The notes under the pieces: model-generated
What the model saw: only the letters and a program-made list of their open reading frames with translations
The model's database searches: none
Told to the model about the DNA's origin: nothing
From: an uncultured Clostridia bacterium
GTDB lineage: Bacteria; Bacillota; Clostridia; Christensenellales; UBA1242
NCBI GenBank assembly: GCA_944380695.1
Contig: CALWII010000007.1
Coordinates: forward strand, 1-23,735
Direction: 5' to 3'
Length of the DNA stretch: 23,735 nt
Translations under genes and position numbers: made by a program
Part shown: positions 1 through 7,905 of the stretch, piece after piece
How positions within the stretch are numbered: position 1 is the stretch's first letter
How the letters are laid out: each line of letters begins with the position of its first letter

Positions 1-2
1 AA

Positions 3-1385
3 GCTTTTATAATGCTAATGAAATATTGTATAGATTCAAAACAGCGAGCTGTTGGCTACAATTATATTTTAACGGTGGCAAGAAATTGGGCTAATGAAGG
101 AATTTTAACTGTTAAACAAGTTGAAGAAAAGCTTTGTGAAATGGAAGAAAACTCTTCAACAATATCTCAACTATTAAATATTTTAGGTATAAAAAGATCT
201 TCATTTATAGAAGAACGGGCATTGTATCAAAAATGGACAAGAGATTATGGGTTCGAAGATGATGCGATTATGTTTGTCGCCAAATCACTAAAGCGAAAAG
301 GTGGATTTGAAAAATTAGACTTGCTGTTAGAAAGCTTTTACAACGCTCGAAAATTTTCTGTCGAAGAAATAAAAGAGCACATCATTGCGCAAGATTCTAT
401 GAAAGAGCTTGCCAAACAAGTTAATCGCAATCTAGGTTTATTCTACGAATCGCTTGACAGCGAAATTGAAGCATATATTTCCCCTTGGTTAAGTTTTGGA
501 TTTGAAGTTGAAGCAATTTTAAAAGTATCAGAATACGCTTTTAAATCATCAATTCGCAGTTTGGAAGGTATGGACAGCTTAATGAAGAAGCTTTACAAAC
601 TAGGCATATTATCTAGTGAAAGTTTATACGAATACTTTGCAACGATGATAAAATCCGACTCTCAAATTAAGTCAATATTGGAAAATCTTGGAATAAGCAG
701 AAGAGTTAATAACTTTGACCGAGAGATGTTTAAAACTTGGAGCGAATCGTGGAAAATGGATTCGAGTTTGATAGATTATGCATCAAGTTTAGCTGTTGGA
801 AAAATCAATCCGTTGCAGTATATGAACAGATTACTCGCAGTATGGCAGGAAAAAGCTATTAAAACAGTTGAACAAGCAAAATCCATTAACATAAGACCAG
901 AACAAATAAGTGGAGGAAAATCATTTTCACAAGAACAACTAATAAGTGCTACTAAACAAAAAGAAGCTATGAAAATAATACAGGGCAGAAAATATTCTGC
1001 CGAGCTTAAAGCAAAATCAGCTTTGGTTTCCGCTTTAAAAGACGAGGAATTTAAGAAAATTTATAAACAGTATAATGAAGAAAAAATTGCATTAGCGAAA
1101 GACGAAGCTTTTGGTAATGAGCACAGCGACAAAGAATTAAAAGAGTTAAAAAAGCAGTTGTCTCAAAGGCTAAAAGAACTAAAATTGGCTTCAATTGATC
1201 CCATTTATTCTTGCAAAAAATGTAAAGATGAAGGAGTTATAAATGGTAAATACTGTGAGTGCTACAAAAAAGAATTCGCCAGACTTATGGGCACTGAAAA
1301 CATTGAGTTAAAAGAGCCAAAAACCAATGAAAGTACAGAAAATGTTCAACAACTAATAAGCAAGATTGAAGAAGTTAAGATATAA
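3..1385 (+). CDS. DnaD-type replication protein with repeated DnaD modules and a helicase-loader-like zinc tail (5' partial)
   Basis: Probably a primosome protein of the DnaD/DnaB family, which helps load the replicative helicase. The frame is open to the left edge, and the first residues already lie inside a DnaD C-terminal module (YNYIL then NW, residues 16-26 counted from the ATG at 12), so the true start is outside the window. Three further helical modules follow at about 72-115 (YQKW), 154-208 and 239-290; the last has the typical Y-x3-L-x3-W ending (YMNRLLAVW). After a charged helical stretch (about 320-395) comes a four-Cys cluster C401-x2-C-x10-C-x-C417, which resembles the zinc region that precedes the AAA+ ATPase in clostridial DnaC/DnaI-like loaders. 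No Walker motif follows, and the protein ends 40 residues later. A terminator follows at once, so no loader ATPase gene lies downstream. The DnaD assignment is confident; the loader-like reading of the tail is inference. Confidence 0.8.
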   Translation, partial: AFIMLMKYCIDSKQRAVGYNYILTVARNWANEGILTVKQVEEKLCEMEENSSTISQLLNILGIKRSSFIEERALYQKWTRDYGFEDDAIMFVAKSLKRKGGFEKLDLLLESFYNARKFSVEEIKEHIIAQDSMKELAKQVNRNLGLFYESLDSEIEAYISPWLSFGFEVEAILKVSEYAFKSSIRSLEGMDSLMKKLYKLGILSSESLYEYFATMIKSDSQIKSILENLGISRRVNNFDREMFKTWSESWKMDSSLIDYASSLAVGKINPLQYMNRLLAVWQEKAIKTVEQAKSINIRPEQISGGKSFSQEQLISATKQKEAMKIIQGRKYSAELKAKSALVSALKDEEFKKIYKQYNEEKIALAKDEAFGNEHSDKELKELKKQLSQRLKELKLASIDPIYSCKKCKDEGVINGKYCECYKKEFARLMGTENIELKEPKTNESTENVQQLISKIEEVKI

Positions 1386-1396
1386 AATGTGCTTAA

Positions 1397-1428
1397 AAAA
1401 ACGCCAACTATATGGCGTTTTTATTTTT
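1397..1428. terminator. Bidirectional intrinsic terminator between convergent genes
   Basis: A 10-bp stem, AAAAACGCCA (1397-1406) with TGGCGTTTTT (1413-1422), has a 6-nt loop. It has T-rich sequence on the plus side and an A-run on the other side, so it can serve the DnaD-like gene (plus) and the hydrolase gene (minus), whose stop codon lies inside it. Confidence 0.85.
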
Positions 1429-2044
1429 GTCTACTTAAAAATTTGATAAATGCTTGCAAATTACGCTTTTGTTCATTAAAACTACTATTTTCTCCGTGTC
1501 CGCTCTCCAAAACTTCAAAACTTAAACTTTGCACTTTTTTTAGACTTTGTACGAGCTGTTGGCGATCCCCTCCGAACAAATCATCTCTGCCAACCCCTCT
1601 TTTAAAAATCAAATCGCCAACAAATATAATATTTTCAATCAGATAACTTACTCCACATTTTGAATGGCCCGGGGTTGTAAAACAGTCGACATTAAATACG
1701 CCGACTTGAAACGAACAGTCTTCATCAAAAAATATAAAATTAGAAAAATCAGTAACGCACAATCCGTTTTCACTATAATTCTTTTTGCTGTCGCAAAGAT
1801 ATTCTTTGATAAATTTTGAAGCATAAATTTTGCAATTAAAAGTTTTAGCATACTCTACCACGTGCATCGCGTGGTCAAAATGCCCGTGTGTCAACAAAAT
1901 GCCGACTACGACCACCCCATTTGAAAAATGGCGTTTCAGCTCACTCAAATCAGCCCCCGCATCAATCACGAGAGCTTGTCCGTCTTTTTCCAAAACAAAT
2001 GTGTTGCTTTCCAACAAATTTGAAATAATTTTGTGTACTGTCAT
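1421..2044 (-). CDS. Metallo-beta-lactamase-fold hydrolase, glyoxalase II-like
   Basis: A cytoplasmic metal-dependent hydrolase of about 207 residues. The metal-binding pattern is complete: H53-x-H55-x-D57-H58 (THGHFDH), H127 in TPGHS, D144 in FVGD and H183. This is the hydroxyacylglutathione-hydrolase/YcbL-like branch, which typically cleaves thioesters, but the exact substrate cannot be read from the sequence. I chose the ATG at 2042-2044 because the protein then begins MTVHKIISN, as family members usually do. A TTG 36 bases further upstream (2078-2080) is possible. Neither start has a clear ribosome binding site. The gene is convergent with the DnaD-like gene and shares its terminator. Confidence 0.85.
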   Translation of the reverse strand: MTVHKIISNLLESNTFVLEKDGQALVIDAGADLSELKRHFSNGVVVVGILLTHGHFDHAMHVVEYAKTFNCKIYASKFIKEYLCDSKKNYSENGLCVTDFSNFIFFDEDCSFQVGVFNVDCFTTPGHSKCGVSYLIENIIFVGDLIFKRGVGRDDLFGGDRQQLVQSLKKVQSLSFEVLESGHGENSSFNEQKRNLQAFIKFLSRQK

Positions 2045-2135
2045 ACCAGATATTATAATCTTTTCTGTAAAAATTTGCAATTTTTAAATAAAATTTTTTT
2101 ATTTTAATAAAATTTCATATAACCAACTCAATTTA

Positions 2136-2164
2136 TTGACAAAATAAATAAAAATAAGTAAAAT
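2136..2164 (+). promoter_or_regulatory. Sigma-A-type promoter of the tRNA-Trp gene
   Basis: A perfect -35 box TTGACA (2136-2141), a 17-bp spacer and a -10 box TAAAAT (2159-2164) place transcription start near 2171, about 13 bases before the tRNA. Confidence 0.85.
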
Positions 2165-2183
2165 ATAGTTACAATTATTTCAA

Positions 2184-2257
2184 AGGGGTGTAGTTTAGTG
2201 GTAAAACTATGGTCTCCAAAACCATTGTCGAGGGTTCAATTCCTTCCACCCCTGCCA
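2184..2257 (+). tRNA. tRNA-Trp (anticodon CCA)
   Basis: A complete cloverleaf can be folded by eye. The acceptor stem is AGGGGTG (2184-2190) with CACCCCT (2247-2253). The D stem is GTTT/AAAC. The anticodon stem is ATGGT/ACCAT around the loop CTCCAAA, with anticodon CCA at 2216-2218. The T stem is GAGGG/CCTTC around TTCAATT. The discriminator is G2254, and the 3' CCA (2255-2257) is genomically encoded. The gene is a single-gene unit on the plus strand between two minus-strand genes, with its own promoter. Confidence 0.97.
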
Positions 2258-2262
2258 CAAAT

Positions 2263-2282
2263 CGCCGTTGGCGTTTTTTTTT
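2263..2282 (+). terminator. Short intrinsic terminator after tRNA-Trp
   Basis: A short CGCC-GTT-GGCG hairpin (2263-2273) is followed by a long T-run. The stem is only 4 bp, but the U-tract is long and it directly follows the tRNA. The sequence from here to about 2434 shows nothing else recognisable. Confidence 0.65.
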
Positions 2283-2434
2283 ATAAAATTATTAAAACAA
2301 AATATTTGCTTTCTCATCGCAAAGAGCTCATAAGTAATTAAATTTTTAATAATCTAATCAGTCGCTTATTCGCTACCATCTATTTTAATCAATATTATAG
2401 AATTTTAATTTAGATTGCAAATTTATTTATACAT

Positions 2435-2471
2435 AAAAACAGCATAGGATTTTACTCTCAATGCTGTTTTT
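2435..2471 (-). terminator. Intrinsic terminator of the lipoprotein region
   Basis: An 11-bp stem, AAAAACAGCAT (2435-2445) with ATGCTGTTTTT (2461-2471), has a 15-nt loop and T-runs on either strand. On the minus strand it lies about 50 bases after the last stop of the lipoprotein frame. Confidence 0.75.
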
Positions 2472-2519
2472 TTAAATTTAAAACATTTTGAATTAAATTT
2501 TATAAAAATATTATGATTG

Positions 2520-3248
2520 CTAAATTCTGCTTATCGTAACAACATCTTGCATATCAATGTCTTCAAAATCTTCAGCTGTTGCAATTTTTAATTCAAAACA
2601 CAAATAATTGTTATAAGTCTCAGTCAATGAAACTTTAACTTTTATCTTGATTTTGTACCAAACGCTATTGTCCTCTTCGGTATATTTTGTTACGCTTTCT
2701 ACTGTTGGAACCCCCACGACAGTCACATTTGTTGTCGCGCCTTGTACTTCAGTACCTGACAAAGTTTTAAATGTTATGTTCTCACTAGTAAGCTCTGTAG
2801 TAAAATAATCTGCCGAAACATTAACTTCAAGCTCAATATAACCTTCTGTATCAACACTCAAAGCATCACTCAATAGATAATAATCCCTTTCATCTATGGA
2901 ATTTTTTGTTATATTGATATTTAATTTGATTACATCTGTCTCATGACTGTCGGTAGACTTTTCCCACACATAGTTATCTGTGTCTTTTAATCTAAATTCA
3001 AGTTTGTATTCGCCTATCGCATTATTAACAATCTCGATTTTTGGAGCATAAGTGATTTGACTGTCACTATTAAAATACAAAACAACTTTGACGGAACCAT
3101 TATAGTTTGCATTTTCAAAATATGGCGTTCCATCAGCAAAATATATGTTTACTTTTTGTTCATTATCAGGGTCTGTTACATCGTAAAGCTCAACAACATT
3201 AAAATAATTTTTGAAATAATCTAGGCGGTCAGTAAAATCATTAACATA
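2520..3248 (-). pseudogene. Detached C-terminal part of the interrupted lipoprotein gene
   Basis: This is the same reading frame as the lipoprotein gene upstream, continuing for 242 sense codons directly after its TAA (3249-3251). I translated the stretch 3081-3248 by hand. It contains no stop and reads as ordinary protein in the style of the upstream part, with short beta-strand-like, D/N/Y-rich segments (for example YFADGTPYFENANYNGSV). No start codon with a ribosome binding site exists near the break; the first in-frame start-like codon is a TTG at 3078-3080 without a Shine-Dalgarno. It is therefore best read as the severed C-terminal domain or domains of one protein of about 645 residues. 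Alternatives are readthrough, a sequencing error, or weak independent translation from TTG 3080 (186 aa). Confidence 0.7.
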
Positions 3249-4460
3249 TTAATCGCCATCTCTAAAATAATCTACTCCGACAAATTCTTGCTTTTCCTTA
3301 GTCGTTGTAACTTCCAACTTAAAACCGGGTTGTGACGATGTCGTATTATCGTCAAAATCTGGGTATGCCACCTTCCCTGCATTAAGTGTTATCTCAACCG
3401 ATTTTGAAAAAGCGTCACCAGTTAAATTAAAATTATTTGCATCTTCTTCGCCTAAAATTTTAAACTTTACTTGAGCGTTGTTTTGAGTAGACCCCAAACT
3501 AACAGTTTGCTCTGGATAGGCCCAATCATTAATGCCCAACGAAACGGTTATTTCAGGATGTTCAGAATTGTAACCATAGAGATCTGTGGTAAGGTTTGGA
3601 GTGATTTCGCTTAAAGCAACTGGACCAACTATAGTACCATTATAAGTGTACTCTGCTGTAATTGAATAGTCGGGTCCTCCATTAATATTCATAACACGGT
3701 CGATATTCGATTTTGCCACAGTGATTGAATGTGGTGCAGTTAATTGAGCATTATAGTTCAAAGTGTATGGCACTCGTGCAAATAAATACCAACTCCCTGC
3801 TGGAATTTTAGTATAAACATCTTGTTCAGGATCACCTGTATATGACAGATATTTCATTTCTTGTGGCAAGTTATAAACATCGTCAAAAGCAGTTGGGTCA
3901 TTGCTTATTATTTGAGTATAAGTACTTTTGTCAATATAATAAAAGTCAGTAACGCTGTCAGCACCTGTATAATTTATAATATTTACATTAGAAATTAAAT
4001 CAGGCATTTCAAGATATTGCCAACCCGAACTAATTCCACTTATACGATAATTAGCCGAGCTACTAGCCAAAATATGAAAATTAACTTCGGCATAATATTC
4101 TGGTTTGTTGTCATAACTAAATTTTACTGTGTAATTTCCACAATCCATAACACTTGGGAAAGAATCAATTGCGTTTCCATCGTATTCAATTACATAATTT
4201 AATTTTTCGTCATCTAACTTGACAGAGGTCTTGGAATCATCTGAATACTCAACAACAATTGTCAGTTTTCCAAGTTCCTGCATTGCGGGTTGAACACCAG
4301 TGGTGAATTCGAACCCTCCTAAATTTCTGCTAGTTTCAAGGCTATCGCCTAGTTGAGTGTAAACATTTCTTATGGTTTTCTCACCGCACGCACTTAAAAG
4401 AAAAGCGCTTGGGAGTACAAGGGCGAAAGCTAAAATAAACATAAATATTTTCTTTTTCAC
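3249..4460 (-). CDS. Secreted lipoprotein with Ig-like/MBG-like repeats, ended by a premature TAA
   Basis: The N terminus is a lipoprotein signal peptide: a KKK start, a hydrophobic core and the lipobox LLSAC with the lipidated Cys at residue 25. The mature protein should be attached to the outer face of the membrane. The rest is beta-rich, with bacterial Ig-like features such as CGNYTVKFSYD near residue 105 and an MBG/YDG-like segment (EYTYNGTIVGP) near 270. No enzymatic motif is seen. Translation starts at a GTG (4458-4460), set by GGAGG five bases upstream; the overlapping ATG in another frame stops immediately. The frame ends at TAA 3249-3251 but remains open beyond it, so the 403-residue product is probably truncated. 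Binding or adhesion is a guess from architecture only. Confidence 0.8.
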   Translation of the reverse strand: MKKKIFMFILAFALVLPSAFLLSACGEKTIRNVYTQLGDSLETSRNLGGFEFTTGVQPAMQELGKLTIVVEYSDDSKTSVKLDDEKLNYVIEYDGNAIDSFPSVMDCGNYTVKFSYDNKPEYYAEVNFHILASSSANYRISGISSGWQYLEMPDLISNVNIINYTGADSVTDFYYIDKSTYTQIISNDPTAFDDVYNLPQEMKYLSYTGDPEQDVYTKIPAGSWYLFARVPYTLNYNAQLTAPHSITVAKSNIDRVMNINGGPDYSITAEYTYNGTIVGPVALSEITPNLTTDLYGYNSEHPEITVSLGINDWAYPEQTVSLGSTQNNAQVKFKILGEEDANNFNLTGDAFSKSVEITLNAGKVAYPDFDDNTTSSQPGFKLEVTTTKEKQEFVGVDYFRDGD

Positions 4461-4523
4461 ATTATCCTCCTTGTGTTATACGCAAGTTGGCAAAATTTTA
4501 TAAGCAAAAGTATAACTATTATT

Positions 4524-4552
4524 AGTATACACAAATTGAACAAATAAATCAA
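4524..4552 (-). promoter_or_regulatory. Candidate promoter of the lipoprotein gene
   Basis: Read on the minus strand: TTGATT (4552-4547), a 17-bp spacer and TATACT (4529-4524). The predicted start near 4517 gives a leader of about 57 nt. It follows the ZIP gene without a convincing terminator, so the lipoprotein gene may also be reached by readthrough. Confidence 0.5.
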
Positions 4553-4594
4553 ATAAATTTTCTTCAATTTTTAAACTATAGTTTTTTTATAAAA

Positions 4595-5365
4595 CTATCC
4601 TAACGCGACATCTAAAACCATCATCACAACAAAACCGGCCAAAGCCCCCCAAACACAAAAGTTTTTTTGTTGTGAAAAGCCTTCAGGTAGCAATTCGGTT
4701 AAGATTACTAAAAACATAGCCCCAGCAGCGAAGCTTAAAACCCACGGCATAATTGAAGTAATTGAAGTTGCAAGAAAAAAACCGGCTGTAGCGAAAATGG
4801 GTTCAACAATGCCACTTGCGACTCCACATAAAAATCCTTTCCACTTGCTTCCGCCCAAAGCCTCTTTCATAGGCAAAGCAACAGCGACACCCTCTGGTAA
4901 GTTTTGTATACCCAAACCGATAGCCAGACTTAAAGCCATCGCGAACATAACAGGGTCTGCAAGTATCCACGCCCCACCAAAAGCGACTCCAACTGCAAGG
5001 CCTTCCGGAATATTGTGCAAAGTCATAGCTAAAAACAGCTTCGACGATTTATTTAAACCGGTTTTATGATTTTTGCTTAAAATTTTGCTTAAAAAATCAA
5101 TAAGAATAATAAAGGCACAGCCAGAAATAAAACCCACGGTTGCAGGCAAGAATGCTAAACTTCCAAAATCTGCAGATTGTTCGATAGCCGGCAATATGAG
5201 AGACCAAATTGAAGCTGCAAGCATAATACCAGCGGAAATACCATTTATAGTAGCCGATGTTTTGTTTCCGACATCTTTTTTAAACAAAAAAACACATAGC
5301 GCTCCCAAACTAGTCATAAAAAATATAAAACTAAAACCAAAAACTATTTTACAGATGTCACTCAT
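4595..5365 (-). CDS. ZIP-family divalent metal transporter (GufA-like)
   Basis: An integral membrane metal importer of 256 residues with about eight hydrophobic segments. The two ZIP signatures are present: HNIPEGLAVG (H117, E121) in the fourth helix and QNLPEG (N155, E158) in the fifth, with a further Glu in GIVEP (E188). These residues form the metal path in ZIP proteins. Zinc is the usual substrate, with iron or manganese also possible. The start is the ATG at 5363-5365, preceded by AGAGGA at good distance; the frame extends to a TTG at 5393-5395 that has no ribosome binding site. It is separated from era by 112 bases that may form a structured leader. It stands where recO or similar genes follow era in Bacillus. 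Confidence 0.92.
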   Translation of the reverse strand: MSDICKIVFGFSFIFFMTSLGALCVFLFKKDVGNKTSATINGISAGIMLAASIWSLILPAIEQSADFGSLAFLPATVGFISGCAFIILIDFLSKILSKNHKTGLNKSSKLFLAMTLHNIPEGLAVGVAFGGAWILADPVMFAMALSLAIGLGIQNLPEGVAVALPMKEALGGSKWKGFLCGVASGIVEPIFATAGFFLATSITSIMPWVLSFAAGAMFLVILTELLPEGFSQQKNFCVWGALAGFVVMMVLDVALG

Positions 5366-5386
5366 AATTTCCTCTTTTGCGAAATA

Positions 5387-5452
5387 GAAAGTCAAAAATG
5401 AAAGTCGCTTACTAGTGTTCTCACCACAGGGCGTACTTCCAACAATAACACT
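5387..5452 (-). promoter_or_regulatory. Possible structured leader of the ZIP transporter gene
   Basis: Reading the minus strand, AGTGTT (5452-5447) pairs with AACACT (5419-5414). A nested CGCC/GGTG helix (5433-5430 with 5425-5422) uses a G-U pair that exists only in minus-strand RNA. GGAAGT inside the loop (5440-5435) can pair with either of two downstream ACTTTC copies (5405-5400, 5392-5387), which would make a pseudoknot just before the Shine-Dalgarno. It matches no riboswitch class I recognise. The fold was drawn by eye only. Confidence 0.3.
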
Positions 5453-5477
5453 ATATGCACAAAAAAGGTTTGGTGTT

Positions 5478-6326
5478 TTAGTTATAGCCTAAAATAGTTA
5501 ATTTGTTAGGATTGTTTTGCCAATCTTTTTCCACTTTGACAAAAAGATTGAGCATAACTTTCTTCTCCAAGAATTCCTCCAATGAAATTCTGGCTTTCGT
5601 GCCAATTTTTTTTAGAGTTTTTCCTGCTTTACCAATGATAATTCCCTTATGATTTTCTCTCGAACATACGATTTCAGCGTCTATTTTAACCAAATTGGTT
5701 TTTTCCTTGTAGTCTGTAACAACAACAGCGAGTCCGTGAGGAATTTCTTTATCTAAAATTGTTAGCGTAGCTTCACGAATAAATTCGGAAGCATAAAACT
5801 TTAATGATTTATCAGTAAATTCATCGTCACTAAATAAGAAATTTTTTGTTTTTGAGGAGGGCAATTTTGACAAAATTAAATCAATCAATTCTTGAATATT
5901 TTCTCCTGTAACAGCAGAAAAGCATAAATCGGCTTTAAAATTATTTTTACAAGTCATATCACTTTTGCTTTTTGCGACAATTAAGTTCACACCATCATTT
6001 TTCATTTTATCTATATTTTCTACTTCTTGTTCATCGCTTGTTTTTGAAGAATCAAGTAAATATAAAATAACATCTGCGCCCGCTTTTGCCGTACGCACAT
6101 TTTTCATCATATATTTATCAAGAAAACTTGCAGATTTATGTATGCCTGGGGTGTCTAAAAATGCAAGTTGATAATTTTTTGAAGTCAACACTCCTATTAT
6201 GTTATTTCTTGTGGTTTGCGGTTTGCTTGAAACAATTGCCACTTTTTCACCGACAAGCTTGTTAATAAGAGTGCTTTTGCCTGCATTTGGTCTCCCCAAT
6301 ATCGCAACATATCCAAATTTATACAT
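5478..6326 (-). CDS. era: GTPase Era, 16S rRNA-binding ribosome assembly factor
   Basis: Era assists maturation of the small ribosomal subunit by binding the 3' end of 16S rRNA. The G1 P-loop GRPNAGKST (11-19), the switch region with PQTTR (36-40), G3 DTPG (58-61) and a G5-like SA (137-138) are present. The C-terminal KH domain shows the GIIIGKAGKTLKKI signature. At 282 residues it is slightly shorter than the usual 295-300. The G4 motif, normally NKxD, reads SKSD (120-123), an Asn-to-Ser change at a guanine-recognition residue. The start ATG overlaps the ybeY stop (TAATG), so translation is coupled. It is the last gene of the yqfC-yqfD-ybeY-era unit unless transcription continues into the ZIP gene. 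Confidence 0.95.
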   Translation of the reverse strand: MYKFGYVAILGRPNAGKSTLINKLVGEKVAIVSSKPQTTRNNIIGVLTSKNYQLAFLDTPGIHKSASFLDKYMMKNVRTAKAGADVILYLLDSSKTSDEQEVENIDKMKNDGVNLIVAKSKSDMTCKNNFKADLCFSAVTGENIQELIDLILSKLPSSKTKNFLFSDDEFTDKSLKFYASEFIREATLTILDKEIPHGLAVVVTDYKEKTNLVKIDAEIVCSRENHKGIIIGKAGKTLKKIGTKARISLEEFLEKKVMLNLFVKVEKDWQNNPNKLTILGYN

Positions 6327-6793
6327 TAACCCTCCCTTTTAATATCAAAAGAAGCAAGAACTTTTTCTGCCAAACTCATCATTTCTTTTTCATCACGCTT
6401 TGTAAGATGGTCAAACCCTAATAAATGCAAAAAACCGTGCAAAGCTAAAAAAGAGATTTCACGATTAACAGAATGTCCAAAGCTTTTTGCTTGTTTTTTT
6501 GCTCTACACAAACAAATTGCGATGTCCCCAATATAAAGTTCGTTCGAAAAAGGATCACGCTCGTTATCAAAATCTTGCAAAAAGTGGATTTTTTTTGCAT
6601 CAAGCATTGGGAAAGAAAGAACATCTGTGATTTTGTTTATTCCTCTAATTTTTTTATTAAGCGATTTAATTTTAAAAGAGGAAACAAATTGAACCCCCAC
6701 AGCGATATTTTCAACAAAGTTATCAGTTAATTTTAATACTAAATCAAATATGTTTTGATTTAGTAGTTCAGGTTTATTAGTATATATTTTCAT
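6326..6793 (-). CDS. ybeY: Endoribonuclease YbeY, rRNA maturation factor
   Basis: A zinc-dependent RNase needed for 16S rRNA 3'-end maturation. The diagnostic motif HGFLHLLGFDH, with three metal-binding His, is near the C terminus. An upstream conserved stretch (TDVLSFPM) and YIGDIAIC are also as in the family. The length of 155 residues is typical. The preferred start is the ATG at 6791-6793, whose A is shared with the yqfD TGA stop, with a GGTGG-type ribosome binding site; a GTG one codon earlier is possible. It overlaps era by one base at its 3' end. Its functional partner Era follows directly. Confidence 0.95.
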   Translation of the reverse strand: MKIYTNKPELLNQNIFDLVLKLTDNFVENIAVGVQFVSSFKIKSLNKKIRGINKITDVLSFPMLDAKKIHFLQDFDNERDPFSNELYIGDIAICLCRAKKQAKSFGHSVNREISFLALHGFLHLLGFDHLTKRDEKEMMSLAEKVLASFDIKREG

Positions 6794-7905
6794 CACTCCA
6801 CCAACCGAACTGTTGCAGTTATAACATATTTAACAACAGTAGATTTATCTCTTTCAATAATTTTATAGTTTTCGTTTTTTATTATCTCATATTCAGTAAG
6901 ATTTTGCAAGCAGTTTTCTCGCGCTTCATCAATAATCTGTTCTTGACAATCAGCGAATGAAGACTCTACAAGCTCTGTTCTTGTTTCAAAATATGTTGTA
7001 GAAGTAAAAATAAACGGTAAAATGTTATTTTTTGACAGAACTTTTGAAAATGATTCAGTTTCGTATTGAGAAAAGTTGGAAGTAACATTGTTAGTATAAA
7101 ATTCGTGACCATACAATGAAACACTTGTTCTTGTTAAAGTTTTACCAGTCCTATAAGTTATCAACTTTTCTTGATAATGAACGCTTTCCCCTTCTGCCCA
7201 AACATCAAGCAAGATTTCGGCACGAGGTTCTATATTCATTTTTTCTCCTTCTGAATTAATAACAAAGCCTTCAACAAGAATTTGTCCTTTTTGTATAATA
7301 TCGCCCACATTTACACATAAAGTTCCTTGAATTAGAGAAATTTCACGCACAACGCCATCATACTCCGACACCATAGGCGAAAACACACCGTCCATTTCAG
7401 GAGGAGAAATAGATGTCTTAACATTAACGACAAGTGTTTGTCCAATAACTGCGATACTGACAAATGAAAAATCTTCAAAATTGTTTTTAATCAACAGCTC
7501 TATCTGTCTACAATCGAGCTGATTTTTAAATTTTGAATTTAAGTTATCTGCAACAAATTTAGAAACCGCTTGTTCGTCACATTCACCCCAAACCTCTATT
7601 CTTTTTACCATATTGAATTGTAAAACAGAAAAAGTGAAGCAAAACAAAATGCCAATAATTAAACCATAGCTAGCAAAAAATTTAGATAATAAAAAAACAG
7701 GTCCGTATGATTTTTCACTCAAAATTTTAAAATTATTATCTAAAATCAAATTTCGAACACTTTTTTTATCTCTTAATTTTACCTTAAAAGAGGAATGATT
7801 TTTTTCAAATCTTTGCACATCAAAAATTTTATATGATTTAGAAACGAGATTAAAAAATTTTTCTTGATTGACTCCTTGAATTTCGAAAACGTGAAAATTT
7901 TTCAT
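6793..7905 (-). CDS. yqfD: YqfD-family (sporulation-associated) membrane protein
   Basis: A 370-residue protein that follows the YqfD plan: a cytoplasmic N-terminal part, one strongly hydrophobic segment at about 73-95, then an extracytoplasmic region. The latter holds the characteristic DGVVREISLIQGTLCVNVGD and KGQILVEGFV elements near residues 185-220. In Bacillus the gene belongs to the mother-cell sporulation programme; its biochemical role is not settled. It begins in a TAATG overlap with yqfC, with AGAGGA as ribosome binding site, and ends in TGA, which overlaps the ybeY start. phoH and yqfF, which lie between yqfD and ybeY in Bacillus, are absent here. Confidence 0.9.
   Translation of the reverse strand: MKNFHVFEIQGVNQEKFFNLVSKSYKIFDVQRFEKNHSSFKVKLRDKKSVRNLILDNNFKILSEKSYGPVFLLSKFFASYGLIIGILFCFTFSVLQFNMVKRIEVWGECDEQAVSKFVADNLNSKFKNQLDCRQIELLIKNNFEDFSFVSIAVIGQTLVVNVKTSISPPEMDGVFSPMVSEYDGVVREISLIQGTLCVNVGDIIQKGQILVEGFVINSEGEKMNIEPRAEILLDVWAEGESVHYQEKLITYRTGKTLTRTSVSLYGHEFYTNNVTSNFSQYETESFSKVLSKNNILPFIFTSTTYFETRTELVESSFADCQEQIIDEARENCLQNLTEYEIIKNENYKIIERDKSTVVKYVITATVRLVE

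Noticed and set aside
1389..2087. Plus-strand reading frames opposite the metallo-beta-lactamase gene
   Set aside because: The minus-strand frame carries the full metal-binding motif set; the plus frames have no recognisable motif or ribosome binding site.
3249..3251. Stop-codon reassignment as explanation for the interrupted lipoprotein
   Set aside because: TAA ends many intact genes here (dnaD-like, tuf, rpsG) and TGA ends yqfD, so the code is standard.
4578..4598. ATAGTTTT/AAAACTAT hairpin at the end of the ZIP gene as a terminator
   Set aside because: The stem is almost all A-T and no T-run follows it on the minus strand, so termination is doubtful.
5387..5477. Known metal riboswitch (NiCo or yybP-ykoY manganese type) before the ZIP gene
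   Set aside because: The conserved sequence elements of those classes are not present; only a generic fold could be drawn.
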